64,000 nt of DNA from NCBI GenBank assembly GCA_027257055.1, contig JAPVLO010000115.1, forward strand, positions 2,542,001-2,606,000. Reading direction: 5' to 3'. This DNA is from Cephalopachus bancanus (taxonomy: Eukaryota > Chordata > Mammalia > Primates > Tarsiidae). The notes below the pieces were generated by a model that was given only the letters and a program-made list of their open reading frames with translations, had not been told where the DNA came from and made no database searches. Shown here in pieces: positions 1 to 11,122 of this stretch (position 1 is its first letter; the number at the start of each line of letters is the position of its first letter). The position numbers and the translations under genes are program-made.

Positions 1-289
1 TAATTTCACTCACTAAAGGATTTAATTTCACACATTTCTTTTTTCATTAAGCATTCCTGCTGCTCAAGCCCTCGGGCCCATGTTACTTATACTTATGGCC
101 TTGGAATAATTTAAATTAGTCTGGGTGAACTAATATTTAAATCTAGGAAGACTGATGCAGACATTTGACCATAAAGGGAGTAATTTACAATGCCCGAGAC
201 ACTACTATATGGGTTAGAAAAGTCAGTTTTCTGTAAATAATTTGCATTTCAGAGTCATAGAGCTTTTAGAGCTTGAAGTTACCCCAAGC

Positions 290-432
290 CCAATTCATTT
301 ATTTTACAAATACAGACTCTGAGGTCCACAGCAAATCAAGGGACTTGCCAAAGTCACACTGCTAGTAAGTAGCCAAGCCACAACTTGAACGCAGGGCTTC
401 CTGAATTAAAGCCATTCACCCTACATTAGTGT
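290..432 (-). repeat. MIR SINE fragment
   Basis: The + strand shows the degraded antisense MIR core: a tract like ACAAATACAGACTCTGAGG, then GGGACTTGCCAAAGTCACAC and CTAGTAAGTAGCCAAGCCAC. This corresponds to the well-known MIR run of gaggcccagagagg, cttgcccaaggtcacac and gctagtaagtggcagagcc. Confidence 0.65.
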
Positions 433-910
433 GTGATTCTCTTAGTACACAGCTAAAAGCAGCTACACAAAGACATTGGAAACTTTAAGTTGGGGGTAGA
501 GAAAAGCTACAAACATTATTTTTTCCATTCAGTAATGATTTTTCTGATAACATTTTTAAAATACCTACTGAACAGGCACAGATGAAAGTACATTTCAATG
601 TCAAAAAAATTATTACTTCACTGAATTACCACACAGATTTTGATAGGGTATGCTTGAAATGTGACTTTTCAAAAAGGGAAAGGGATGTTGTAAACAGACC
701 TGCAATGTTTTTGAATATTTACTGTGGTGGAGTCTCCAGTTTGACACAGATATGCAGGTAGATCCTCACCAAAGCCATGACTCTTCTTTAAACAACTGCT
801 CTCAAATTACTTTTCTCCTTAGAAAAACATTTCAGTTCCTTTTATTTGGTGAATCATTTGCACTAGAAAGAAAAAATTCTTTGTTGTTGTTGTTGTTTGG
901 TTGGTTGGTT

Positions 911-1232
911 GTTTTTTTTTTTTTTGTTTTTTTTTTTTTTAAGTAGGTGGGTCTCACTTAGTTGCCCAGGCTGGAGTTCAGTCACATCATCTCGATTCAC
1001 TACAGTCTCAACCTCCTGGACACAGAGAGACTATTCCACCTCAGCCTCCTGAATAGCTGTGACTCAGTGACAGGCACAAGCCACCATGCCCAGCTAATTT
1101 TTTTTTAATGTTTTGAAGCGATGAGGTCTTGCTATATTGTCTAGGTTGGTCTTGAACTCCTGGGCTCAAGCAATCCTCTTACCTCAGCCTCCCAAAGTGC
1201 TGGGATTACAAGCATCAGTCACCATGCCCAGC
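911..1232 (-). repeat. Old AluJ-like SINE
   Basis: A poly(T) run at the left edge marks the A-tail of a minus-strand Alu. GCCCAGGCTGGAGTTCAGTC, CCACCATGCCCAGCTAATTT and CTCCCAAAGTGCTGGGATTA follow. Both monomers are present, and the many substitutions suggest an old AluJ-type copy without the younger diagnostic changes seen elsewhere in the window. Confidence 0.85.
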
Positions 1233-2404
1233 TGCTTTTGGATTAAAACATTCCCTAGACAGAATTCCAGAGGAATGAAGGTGATCAGCTCATCACTCAA
1301 ATGTGCCTAGATGTGGATCTGTGACCAAGATGGCTGTGCACTGGCCAGGGCAGAGCCCGCATGATTGTCTTCTCCCAGCATGATCTTTGACAGTCAGATC
1401 GCTGTATTATAATGTGGGTATTTGTGAGTGTGCTTGGGTTTGAGGTGGGGGGTAGGGAGAAGAAATGCAGGAACACAAGCAGATGGTTGGGGTAGAACTG
1501 TTGAGGACTGTTGGGTGAATGTGCTCTCCTAGCTTATAGGATGTTTGGAGATAGTGGAAGGCTGTGGGAAGGGATGACAGCTGAGCTATGGAGTCTGGAC
1601 TTTATCTTGGAATTATGAGGAATACACTGCAGGTGTCTGAAGAGGGAAGTGACATAATAGAACCTAGACATTGTAAGGTAAGAAGATAGAGCTGAAATTT
1701 GAAAGAGCAAGATGGATCTGAAAATCCACCAGAGGAGGATCTGTAGACCTGCAATGATCCCTGGTGACACCTGGAAGAGTCAGGGTGCAAGAGGGGGAGT
1801 ACTAGTTAGTGGTGGGACATAGTGAGGGTGGGAGGGATGGGAGGGTCAGCCTGGGAACTGTGATATTTATGTCACTGGCAGAACATCCACTAACAACAGT
1901 CTCTCTGCATCTTAGAAATGAGCTTTGAAGCTCTTATGGAAAAGTAGAAAGATTCATTTGTAAGACATTTACGAGATGAAGAACAAAGCTTCAGGGCTGC
2001 ATGTGCTTACTCAAAGTCAGAGGGGAAAGGAGAATGGCCAAAAACTTGGAAAGCTGCAGACTTTGAGGAGTGGGTAGTGGAAGGAAAGCTGAGGAGAGCA
2101 ATGGGAGAGGCAGGAGGCAATCAAGAAGACAGGATATCATGTCTGATACACAGGGCAAAGGGGAGAGCCAAGACAGGCTACCGGGGTTAACCTGAGGGGA
2201 GTGTAGAGTCAGTGAGCTGGAACTGCTCACTCACCAACCAGCTAGTGATTCTTTTACATTAATTCCTCTAAATATTCAGATTAAGTATAGCATGGTTCAC
2301 ATCAAATCTTTCCCCAGGTCTGAGTAAGCATAAGACCTTTTAATTCACAAAATGTCCAAGAGTCTTTGCTATACATTAACTGACCCAGTTTATTTCCTGG
2401 AGAT

Positions 2405-2590
2405 CCAGAGGAACACAGTGGTCAAGAGCATGAACTCTAGGAGCAGACCTCTAGGTTCAAATTCCAGACCACCTGCTTCCTAGATGGGCACATTACAACT
2501 GTCTGTGCCTCTGTTTCATTAGCTATAAAAATGGGATAATAATAGAATGTATTTCATAGAGCTGTTGTGAAAATTTAAGGAAATTTAAGG
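2405..2590 (+). repeat. MIR SINE
   Basis: This is a sense-orientation MIR. It reads CAGTGGTCAAGAGCATGAAC, then GGTTCAAATTCCAGACCACC, then GTGCCTCTGTTTCATTAGCT and AAAATGGGATAATAATAGAA. Both the tRNA-related head and the core are recognisable. Confidence 0.75.
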
Positions 2591-2599
2591 AGATGTGGA

Positions 2600-2602
<3 letters not shown>

Positions 2603-2656
<54 letters not shown>

Positions 2657-2672
2657 AAGAGAGAGAGAGAGC
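2603..2672 (+). repeat. (GT)n followed by (GA)n microsatellite
   Basis: About 21 GT units (2603-2644) are followed by an imperfect GA tract to about 2672. The compound repeat lies at the edge of the mariner remnant. Confidence 0.95.
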
Positions 2673-3200
2673 GCATGCATGCTATCCCTGGCTAAAAATT
2701 CCCTCACAGACAGTGCTGTGTGAGCTGATGCATTGTCATTATGTGACAGCTCCTTTGGGACCATTTTTGCACACACTTTTCTCATGCCAAGATTTTTCAG
2801 TTAAGATTTTCCTATTTCTCTATCGATGTTTACTTGGTCTGCTACACTTCACACAGTCAGCCAACAATTTTGACACAAAATTTAATGAATTTATTCAATG
2901 TTTTCAGCAGTTCTGCTCACTACTGGTCATCCTGACCTCTCATCAGTGATGCTTTCTCTCCCCTCAGAAAAATGTTTAATCCATTTGTGCACTGCCATTT
3001 TCTCCATGGCATTATCCCCATAAAATTGGACTAACATGTCCCTGATTTCACTCCCATTCTTGCCAAGTTTAACAACAAATTTAATGTTTGTTCATTGCTC
3101 TAATTCAAGCTCCAACATTCTCGTGATGACACACAAAAACAATACATTGTTAACTGATTTGAACCACATGTTGACATAAGCACAGCTATGAACATTGACA
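2650..3200 (-). pseudogene. Fossil mariner-family transposase, internally deleted
   Basis: Reading the minus strand from about 3105 down, one frame gives NIKFVVKLGKNGSEIRDMLV, then QFYGDNAMEKMAVHKWIKHF and SEGRES. This is the N-terminal helix-turn-helix region of mariner transposases. A stop follows, then around 2825-2743 a frame with ILTE, a one-base frameshift, and MRKVCAKMVPKELS. It then jumps directly to NDNASAHTALSVREFLA (about 2743-2690), the second catalytic-Asp block (HDNAPAH in active relatives). The segment between, with the first catalytic Asp, is missing. The copy is dead: stops, a frameshift and a deletion are all visible. The exact mariner family is not named here. Confidence 0.75.
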
Positions 3201-3360
3201 TACCAAGGTTATGATAACTTACCAAGGTGTTTGTACAGTGCTGCCAATGTAAGTGCATGGTTGCAAGTTCATGAATTTAATTGTCAGACCTTGTCTGGCA
3301 AAACAGTGCTTAGTACATAGTAGGTGTTCAAATTACATGTGAATGATTAAGTTTTAATAA

Positions 3361-6012
3361 AGGCATATCTCAGAGATATTGCAGGTCCAGTTCCAGATGC
3401 CTGTAATAAAATGACTTTCAGCAAGCCTCAGTGGCTCAGCCTGTAATCCCAGCACTTTGGGAGGCCGAGACAAGAGGACTGCCTGACCCCGCAGGTTCAA
3501 GACCAGTCCCGGCAACTTGGCACGTCCCCATCTCTGCAACCAATCAAAAATTAGCTGGGCATGGTAGCGGGCACCTGTAGTTCTGGCTACCTGGAAGGCT
3601 GAGGCAGAAGGATCACCAGAGCCCAGCAGGTCAAAGCTGGGGTGGCCGTGAGTGTGCCACTGCACTCCAGCCTGGGCGATAGAGACTCCGACTAAAAAAA
3701 AAAAAAAGAATATCACAATAAAGTGAGTCACACAAATTTTTTGGTTTTTTGGTACAAATAAAAAATTATGTTTATACTATAGTATAGTCTATTAAGTGTG
3801 CGACAGCATTGTATCTTAAAAAAGCAATGTATATACCTTAATTTCATTTTTTTAGTTTAAAAATATTGCTAAAAAATGCTAACAATCATCTGCGCCTTCA
3901 AGTTATAATCTTTTTGTTCATGGAAAGTCTTGTTTCAGTGTTGGTCATTGACTGATCAGGGTGGTGACTGCTGAAGACTGGAGTGGCTGTGACAATTTCT
4001 TAAAATAAGACAATGAAATTTGCTGCATCAATTAACTCTTTCTTTCATGAAGGATCTCTTTGTAGAATGCAGCGCTGTTTGGTAATATTTTACCCACAAT
4101 AGAACTTCTTTCAAAATTGAAGTCAACCTTCTCAAGTCCTGCTGCTACTTTGTCATTTAAGTTGATGGAATATTCTAAATCTTTTGTTGTCATTTCAACA
4201 ATATTCACAGCATCTTTGCCAGGAGTAAATTCCATCTCAAGAAGCCACTTTCTTTGTTCATCTGTAATTCCACATTCATTCAAGGTTTTATCATGAAATT
4301 ACAGCAGTTCCGTCACATCTTCAGGCTCCTCTCCTCATTCTGGTTCTCTTGTTATTTCCAGAACATCTGCGGTAACTTCCTCCACTAAAGTCTTGAATCT
4401 CTCAAAGTCATCCATGAGGCCTGGAATCAACTTCTTCCCTTTAATGTTGATATTTTGGCCTCCTTCTATTAATCATGAATGTTCTTAATAGCATCTAGAA
4501 TAGCACATCCTTTCCAGTAGGTTTCAAGGTACTTTGCCCAGATCCATCAGAGGAATCATTATTTATGGTAGCTATAACCTTACAAAATATATTTCTTAAA
4601 TAATAAGACTTGAAAGTCAAAATTATTCCTTGATCCATGGGCTGCAGAATGGATGTTGTGTTGGCAGGCCTGAAAATATTAATCTCCTGATACATCTCCA
4701 GCAGAGCTCCTGATTGACCTGGTGCGTTGTCAATAAGCAGTAATATTTTGAAAGGAATCTCTTTTTTTCTGAGCAGTTAAGTCTTAACAGTGAGCTTAAA
4801 ATATTCAGTAAACAATGCTGTAAACAGATGTGCTGTCATCCAAGCTTTGTTGTTTATTTCTAGAGCACAAAGAGAGAAGATTTAGCATCACTCTTAAGGG
4901 GCCTAGTATTTTGGGAATGGTGAGTACTGGCTTCAACTTAAAGTCACACCAATTGCATTAGCCTCTACCAAAAGAGTCTGCCTGTCCTTTGAAACTTCGA
5001 AGCCAGGAATTCACTTTTACTCAGTAACTATGAAAGTCCTAGATGGCGTCTTCTTCCAGCAGAAGGGTGTTTCACCTACACTGAAAATCTGTTATTGATT
5101 CACCAATAGTCTTCATCAATTCTTAGCTAGATCTTCTGGATAAATTATTGTAGCTTCTCCACCAGCATTTGCTGCTTCACTTTATATTTTTTATGTTATG
5201 GAGGCAGCTTATTTCCCTAAACCTCATGAACCAACCTCTGCTAGCTTTCAACTTTTCACCTGCAGTTTTTTTTATCTCTCTCAGCCTTCATAGAATTGAA
5301 TTAGAATCTTCCTCTGGATTAGGCTTTGGCTTAAGGGAATGTTGTGGCTGGTTTGATTCTATCCAGACCACTAAAACTTCCTTAATATCAGCAGAATATA
5401 GTTTTTCTTTCCTATCATCTGTGAGTTCACTGGTGTAGTAGTCTTAATTTCCTTCAAGAACTGTTATTTGCACTCACAACTTAGCTATTTGGCACAAGGG
5501 GTCTCGCTTTCAGCATATCTCAGCTTTTGAGATATGCTAAGCTTAATCATCTCTAGCTTTTGATTTAAAGTAAAAAATGTGCAACTCTTTCTTTCACTTG
5601 AATGCTTAGAGGCCATTCAATATTCCAATGTTGTTGAAATATTGGGAATAGGGAGGCCCAAGGAGAGGGAGAGAGATGGGGGAACGGCTAGTTTGGTGGA
5701 GCAGTCAGAACACATACAACATTTATTGATTAAGTTCATCATCTTATATGGATGCAATTCACAATGCCCCAAAACAATTACAAAAGTCAACATGAAAGAT
5801 CACTGATCCCAGATCACCATAGCAGATATAATAATGAAAAGGTCTGAAACACAATACGACACAGAGACACAAAGAGAGCACATGCAGCTGGAAAAATGGT
5901 ACCAACAGACTTGCTCAATGCAGGGTTGCCACAAACCTTCAATTTGTAAAAAAAAAAAATAGAGTACACATGAAACATAAAAAAAGTGAAATGCAATATA
6001 ACAAGATATTTC
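3361..6012 (-). mobile_element. Tigger1 (pogo-like) DNA transposon, near full length, decayed
   Basis: The left edge carries the Tigger1 terminal motif (AGGCATATCTCAGAGATATT). Internal minus-strand frames match Tigger1 transposase: 4495-4695 encodes [20 protein letters not shown] and 4032-4283 encodes [20 protein letters not shown]. Around 4685-4735 the second catalytic-Asp block reads LLIDNAPG. The right part contains the 5' UTR-like piece near 5800 and the motif GGTTGCCACAAACCTTCAAT at 5923-5942, close to the other inverted terminus. Stops and frameshifts break the ORF. A younger Alu sits inside (3421-3707). Confidence 0.85.
3421..3707 (+). repeat. Alu of the younger lineage-specific group, inside Tigger1
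   Basis: It starts near GCAAGCCTCAGTGGCTCAGC and ends in an A-tail at 3694-3707. It has GGCTCAGCCTGTAATCCC (human Alu has CACGCC), the ATCAAAAATTAGC junction, AGGATCACCAGAGCCCAGCA and GTGGCCGTGAGTGTGCCAC. These features are shared with five other copies in the window. Tigger1 sequence resumes directly after the A-tail. Confidence 0.85.
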
Positions 6013-6073
6013 TATAATTTAAATTAATTTAGTTTTAGTAATTAGTGAACATAAAGGTATAGAATAGCATTAT

Positions 6074-6383
6074 ACAATAGAAATACAGTGCAAGCTACAA
6101 CCATGAGCGACATAAGTAATTTTAAAATTTTCTAGTAGCCACACTATAAGAGCAAAGAGGTGAAATTAATTAACAATGTATTTTATTTAGCCTAACATAT
6201 CCAAAATATTATCATAGCAACATTTAATTGATGTAAAAAATTAATATGCTATATATTTTTTTCATAGTAAGTTTTTAAAATCTGGTGTGCAGTTTACACT
6301 TACAGCACATCTCAATTTTGGACTAGTGGTATTTCAGGTGCTCAATATCCCCATGTGACTGGTGACTATTGCAATGGATGCAG
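6074..6383 (-). repeat. AT-rich ancient repeat, related to 34336-34560
   Basis: The block starts CAATAGAAATACAGTGCAAG and ends with a CAATGGATGCAG motif. It contains TTTTCTAGTAGCCACACTAT and TTACAGCACATCTCAATTTT. The reverse complement aligns well with 34336-34560. It is a common mammalian interspersed repeat that I recognise but cannot name with certainty. Confidence 0.6.
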
Positions 6384-7026
6384 TTCTAAAAGGATACTCA
6401 TCAGACTAATAGCCCAGGCTATCTCACAGGGCTGGCTTAGAAGGGGGTGATAGAGTTTCTACACTTCTACATTGCTTAGAATGTAACAATGAGGATATAT
6501 GTCTTTAAAATCCGATATATTTTGGAAGAGTAAGAAATCTAATAACCCAAATCTAATGCTCATTGATGCACAGAAATATAGAAAGCATTCTAACCTAGGG
6601 GGTAGGAAAACTGGGTTCTAGGTCATATGTGAAACTTCAAAAAGCCCTTTCCCATTCCTGAACTTTAGTTTTCCTATATTTAATTTAGGACTAATTGATT
6701 CCTAAGATTCCCCCCAAGTCCTTAAAGTGTATAAATGTTATCCTATTTCTCCTATATTGCCTCCAAGAATCTACCAATGAACGAGAACTCTCTCCTCACT
6801 TCCGGAGGTGGTGTTTTTGTAAACACAGGGACAAGTGAGGAGTCTCTTGCAGTCTTAGGATCTCCTGAACCAAAATCTGCCTTTGAAGACACGTTTCTGC
6901 CTGCCTCTGGCTAGGAACATTCCCAGTCCCAAGGAGCTGACATTCACATTTATATGCAGTTCCCTCCGTGGCCTCATATGGTCAAGAAAGCTAAAAAATG
7001 AGCCTGGTCTTCTCCCTCTCTCACAG

Positions 7027-7260
7027 GAATGATCTGGTCTGAATGCAAGGAAATCTGGGAGGAGGGACCAAGGGAGTACGTGCTGCACCTGTGGAACCTG
7101 CTGGATTTCGGGATGTTGTCCATCTTCGTGGCCTCCTTCACCGCGCGTTTCATGGCCTTCCTGAAGGCCAGCGAGGCGCAGCTGTATGTGGACCAGCACG
7201 TACAGGACGACACACTACAAAACGTCTCACTTCCGCCGGAAGTGGCGTACTTCACCTATG
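7027..7260 (+). CDS. TRPC7: TRPC7 exon: S2-S3 linker, S3, S3-S4 extracellular loop
   Basis: This exon follows a pyrimidine-rich acceptor ending in CACAG and ends at the donor GTGAGT. It begins with the last two bases of a split Gly codon, then reads MIWSECKEIWEEGPREYV. It continues through S3 (LLDFGMLSIFVASFTARF) to VAYFTY and one base of a split Ala codon, covering about residues 449-526. The conserved W-x-ECKE-x-W stretch and the LDFGML helix are typical of the TRPC3/6/7 group. The sequon NVS (about residue 514) lies in the S3-S4 extracellular loop, a plausible N-glycosylation site. Two residues seem to differ from human as I remember it (Ser in LKASEAQ, Gln in TLQNVS). Both changes are conservative. 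Confidence 0.95.
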
Positions 7261-8039
7261 GTGAGTCAGAGATACTCCACCCTTTTCCACCCTGCGTGCT
7301 GTCGCTTCCGTTTCCGGGACACGGGCAGGACCTTCACTGTGGATGGTTCCACAGCTTTTGGTTTGTAATGCGGCCGATTTTGTCATTTCCGCAGCCAGTG
7401 CCACCCCTTCCATCTCAAAAACGTCCTGTGTCCTGCAGTTCAACCAGCAGAATAGCATGTAGAATTAGGGACTTTGAGAAAAGAATCTTTTTGTGTTAGG
7501 AAGGATGAATTTGTTTTGGAAAGACTTCAGGGACATTTCTGTAGATTTTTTTGTTTGTTTTTTGAAGACACGTCTTGTTTTTGATGTGGATTCAGGAACA
7601 CTAAAGGGATATGTATTTACCAAAGAATTTTCCTGCTATATTGGACTCCTATGTTTTGTGCAAAGGTAAATCCTGCTTTCCCAATTCTTTTTTGTAGGAT
7701 AGGTTCTTAAAAGATGCCTTAATTCCTTCAAGCTACAAGGCCTTACAGTTTGAGATAGTAGATTGAGACTTTAGGAATAATAATAGTTATAGCATCTATT
7801 TCTTGAGGACTTACTGTGTGCCAAAAACTCTGTAGATATTTTGCACACATAAATTCTAATCCTTGCAATACCCCTTTGTTCTTTTTTGGTTTTGTTTGGG
7901 GGGAAAGGTTTGTCAGTATTTTATACACGAAGAAATAGGTTTCCGTGGCAGGGCTCGTAATGTTTCCAGAAATACAGAATTGCCTTGTATAGCAAGGGAT
8001 CCTGGCCTGACAGGAATTGAAAATCGTGCATAAAAACAT

Positions 8040-8260
8040 AGTGATTACATCCCCAAGCTTTGGAGTAAAAGAGACCTGGATTCCAATCCTAGTTCTGTAG
8101 CTTGCCATGAGGCCTTGTGTAGTTAACCTTTCTGAGCCTCTATTTTCTCATGTGTAAAGCAGGAATAATAATACCTATGTCAAAGGATTAAATAAAATTG
8201 TGCATGTGAAGAGTTCTTCATTATGCTCTGAAACTATTAAATGCTCACTAAATGACAACA
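8040..8260 (+). repeat. MIR SINE
   Basis: It reads GGAGTAAAAGAGACCTGGAT, then TGAGCCTCTATTTTCTCATG, then AATAATAATACCTATGTCAA, and ends near ATGCTCACTAAATGACAAC. This is the order of a sense MIR with its 3' L2-like tail. Confidence 0.65.
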
Positions 8261-8473
8261 GTTATCACTACTACCATCTGGGTCATTGTCCTATTCAAAC
8301 ACTGTACTTTCTGTACTGAAAGAGAAAGATGAGAAGGCAAAGAAACAGTGGATATTTGTTGTTATTACCAGTAAAAAGTAGCTGGACACTTAACAGACAT
8401 TTGTTAATAGCGTTTGCTACATCTTGAAGGGTTTGAGTGTCATATGTCCCTGTTAAATGAAGCCAGATGGCTC

Positions 8474-8560
8474 CATGACCACAGAATCTTTGTGGTCAGG
8501 TTACCTGACCATGGTTAGATATGCAGCAATGATCTGCATATCTAACCAGGAATGGTCATG
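8474..8560. repeat. Cluster of perfect inverted repeats (cruciform or cloverleaf-capable)
   Basis: Within 87 bp there are four perfect complementary pairs: 8474-8481 with 8553-8560 (8 bp), 8476-8483 with 8491-8498 (8 bp), 8494-8500 with 8504-8510 (7 bp, 3-nt loop) and 8513-8526 with 8534-8547 (14 bp, 7-nt loop). The outer pair could enclose the last two hairpins. I do not recognise it as a known element, and it is not a tRNA (no A/B box pattern). Confidence 0.8.
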
Positions 8561-9839
8561 TAATGCAAAAGTTGCGTTGCTTCCCATATTCTGTGCAGAT
8601 GATGTTAGTGTCAATGTGGTAAGGAAACTCCCGTTGAGAAATGGAGAGTCTTACTGTATTGCAAATCATCCACTCTCCGCCAGTTTGTTGTTGTTGTTGT
8701 TATTGTTGTTTGTTTTTGTTTTGCAAACTCACAAATTTTTAAAAGCAAAATGGGCTTGGTTATGGTCCCTTCTGTGCTGTTCAGGGTTTATCAATGAAAG
8801 ATGAGAGAATGCTGATACTGCACGAGGTACTTCTCTTAATGCCATGATTCAGGCTGTGGTATTATCCACTTGTGACTTCTATTCCTTGATGGTTTGTGTT
8901 AAGTTCTCACCCAGCCGAAAGCATAGTACATTATTGCCCTTGTTTTTGTGGTTCATCCTGTGCCCCTGGAAGTCTTTTGGATTTCTGTGTTGACTTGTGC
9001 TCTAGTTATAGGGGAAGAGAGCCCTCTTGTGGCCAACTGATCAGTAGCTCCTCCCAACCTCTACAGCACCAGTTGGGCAGATAACAATTTTTCAGATGGT
9101 GATAGGGCAATTTTCCTCATAGAAACAGCTCCAAGAAAAAAAAAATCTTTATCTGAATCATCACAATTCTGTTTACGCCCATTATGACTCTTTACAAGCT
9201 AATCTAAGTATATTTTTCAATGAAAGTTCTGACCTAGTCACGAGGATCTGACAATAGTTAAATCTACCTTAATAGAGTATAGAAGTGGCTGTCACTATTA
9301 GGGCCAAGATTTAAGGTGGTAAATTAGAGGCTACAGAAAAAGAAATCCCCTTTAGTTTTCTGTTTAGCAGAAGAAATCATGTCCTATTTTGTTAGCCAAA
9401 TTTGTCATAGAAGGTGACAGATATATTGGAAAACACATAATCTATTCTGCTTATTTGTCTTTCATGGACTTTTGAGGTATGATCTTGATGAGAACATAGA
9501 ATCTATAATATTATTATATTTCTAAATGAAATTTAGAATCACCAAATTTGTGTAACTTCAGGACCTGGCTTCCCTTACTACAAATTTCTTATTGCTCTCT
9601 ATTTTTATGACTATTTGACAGAATCTAGCTTTGAAAATAAAGAATAAAATTCTTCCTCTTCCCTGTCCCTTGGAGTGCCAAGAATTGCTTCATAATATCC
9701 TTGCTCTCTGCATTTACTGGGCTCTGAGAAGGACCCCATACCCCAAATCCAATCCTTAAAAACGGCAATAATGATATCTACTCTACAGGGCTGTTGTGAA
9801 AATTACAGCTAATGTAAGTGTATGGGCTAATTTAGCTTT

Positions 9840-10045
9840 CTCAGTGTTTCTCAATTAAAGTTTCACTTAACATTTCTCAACAGGGACACTATTGGCTATT
9901 TTCAGCAGGGCAGTTTTCATGGTGCAGGTCTGTCTGAGTCACTGCAGGACATTAACATCCCAGTGATATTCCAACTGTGACAACCTCAGACGCCCCCACA
10001 CTTCTCCCATGAAGGAGGTGCTGCCCTCACTTGAGAATCACTGTA
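9840..10045 (+). mobile_element. MER20-like hAT DNA transposon remnant
   Basis: It starts TCAGTGTTTCTCAATTAAAG and ends TTGAGAATCACTG, inverted ends typical of MER20. Inside are GGGACACTATTGGCTATTTT and CACTGCAGGACATTAACATC, resembling the MER20 middle. It is strongly diverged. Confidence 0.55.
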
Positions 10046-10439
10046 TGTCCTGACACATAGTAGACAGCTGATTTGTGATAGATGCTGCCCCTTGAAGCAT
10101 GAGAACTGCAAAAGGAACACTCCACAGCTTTGCTCTGCTGCAGGAATACCCATAAGATAGCTAGGGCCCTTGTGGTCACGAGTAGAGTCTCCCTACTCAG
10201 GATTGGGCCTAAGACTCTTGCCCATGTGTGACAGGACTGTGTGGCAAACCTGCCTGACTGGTCACCATTTTGGGGACTTTAGCTCAATCAAGAAGCAAAT
10301 TTCCCAGCACATACTACCCGGGGAACAAAACCCAAGAGTATTTTCTGAGACAGAACATTTCAGATTCCTGGTCCCTACATGACTCATTTGTTCTGACTTG
10401 TGGATAATCTAAACCTGTGGCTGAGAGGTCATTCAGTCA

Positions 10440-10675
10440 TTTGACAACACTTATAAATGCCTGCTGTATGCCAAACCTTGTTCTGAGCATTTTATATATA
10501 TGGTTTCTCTTTATCTACACTACAGTCTTGTCAGGTGAGTGTTGTCTCCAATTTAGAAATGAGGAAAATGAGGCTCAAAAAAGTTAGTTGACTTTCTTAG
10601 AGTCACATGGCCAGTGAGTGGAAAGGCCACATTGAATTTCTGGTCTGTCTGACTCCAAATCCGTGCTCTTGCCCA
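10440..10675 (-). repeat. MIR SINE
   Basis: This is an antisense MIR. ATGCCTGCTGTATGCCAAAC is followed by CTACACTACAGTCTTGTCAG, then AGAAATGAGGAAAATGAGGC and AGTCACATGGCCAGTGAGTG, ending in GACTCCAAATCCGTGCTCTT. Confidence 0.75.
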
Positions 10676-11122
10676 CCTCTTTCTTGTGCTGCCACCTCAG
10701 TGAAAGGGAAAGCTCTTACACGGGGAACTCAAACATTGGTGAGGGGGACAGACTAGCAGGCAGCATAGCGAGTGTGATGTGGGGGGAGCACTGGGTACTG
10801 TGGGAGCACAGAGGGGAAGTGAAAACCTGCCCAGCCTGTGGGGGGTCATGGAAGGCTTCCTGAAAGAGGTGATGCCTGAGCAGAGTCTTGAAGGAGGATT
10901 GAGAATGAATCAAACCTCAAAATGAGGGACGAATGTTCCAGGAAGATGGTCCAGCACATTCCAAGAGGGAGGAGGCTGTCACCATCTGTGTACTGGGATT
11001 AATTTAAGGACAAGGGCAGGAATGGTAAATAATCCAGTTGGAGACTTGTAAAGGTGTTTAACTCGTTTCTCTTCCAGAGAAAATTCTGTCCCCAGTGAGT
11101 AACCCAGATTGTTTTCTTTTAG

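Larger units (their letters stand above)
1..7026 (+). other. TRPC7 intron upstream of the first visible exon
   Basis: There is no coding exon here. The stretch holds a MIR (290-432), an AluJ-like copy (911-1232), another MIR (2405-2590), a GT/GA microsatellite, a mariner transposase fossil, a Tigger1 with an inserted Alu, and an unnamed AT-rich repeat (6074-6383). The unexplained parts (1-290, 433-910, 1233-2404, 6384-7026) show no clear structure to me. The 1540-1800 part vaguely resembles L2. Confidence 0.75.
7261..11122 (+). other. TRPC7 intron (3862 bp)
   Basis: Contents: possible MIR pieces (7780-7870, 8040-8260), a hairpin cluster (8474-8560), a TTG-rich microsatellite (8683-8725), a MER20-like element (9840-10045), a MIR (10440-10675) and a possible L2 piece (10760-10960). 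I see nothing identifiable in 7261-7780, 8730-9840 or 10965-11122. Confidence 0.7.

Noticed and set aside
2585..2785. 66-codon frame as a small secreted or repeat protein
   Set aside because: The first half is a mariner transposase fragment and the second half is translation of the GA/GT microsatellite.
7029..7499. 156-codon open frame starting at the TRPC7 exon and running past 7260
   Set aside because: The part after 7260 is intron. A GTGAGT donor lies at 7261 and the next exon completes the split Ala codon in phase.
8476..8547. tRNA or microRNA gene in the hairpin cluster
   Set aside because: No A-box or B-box pattern and no CCA-type acceptor geometry. The longest stem is 14 bp, too short for a normal pre-miRNA.
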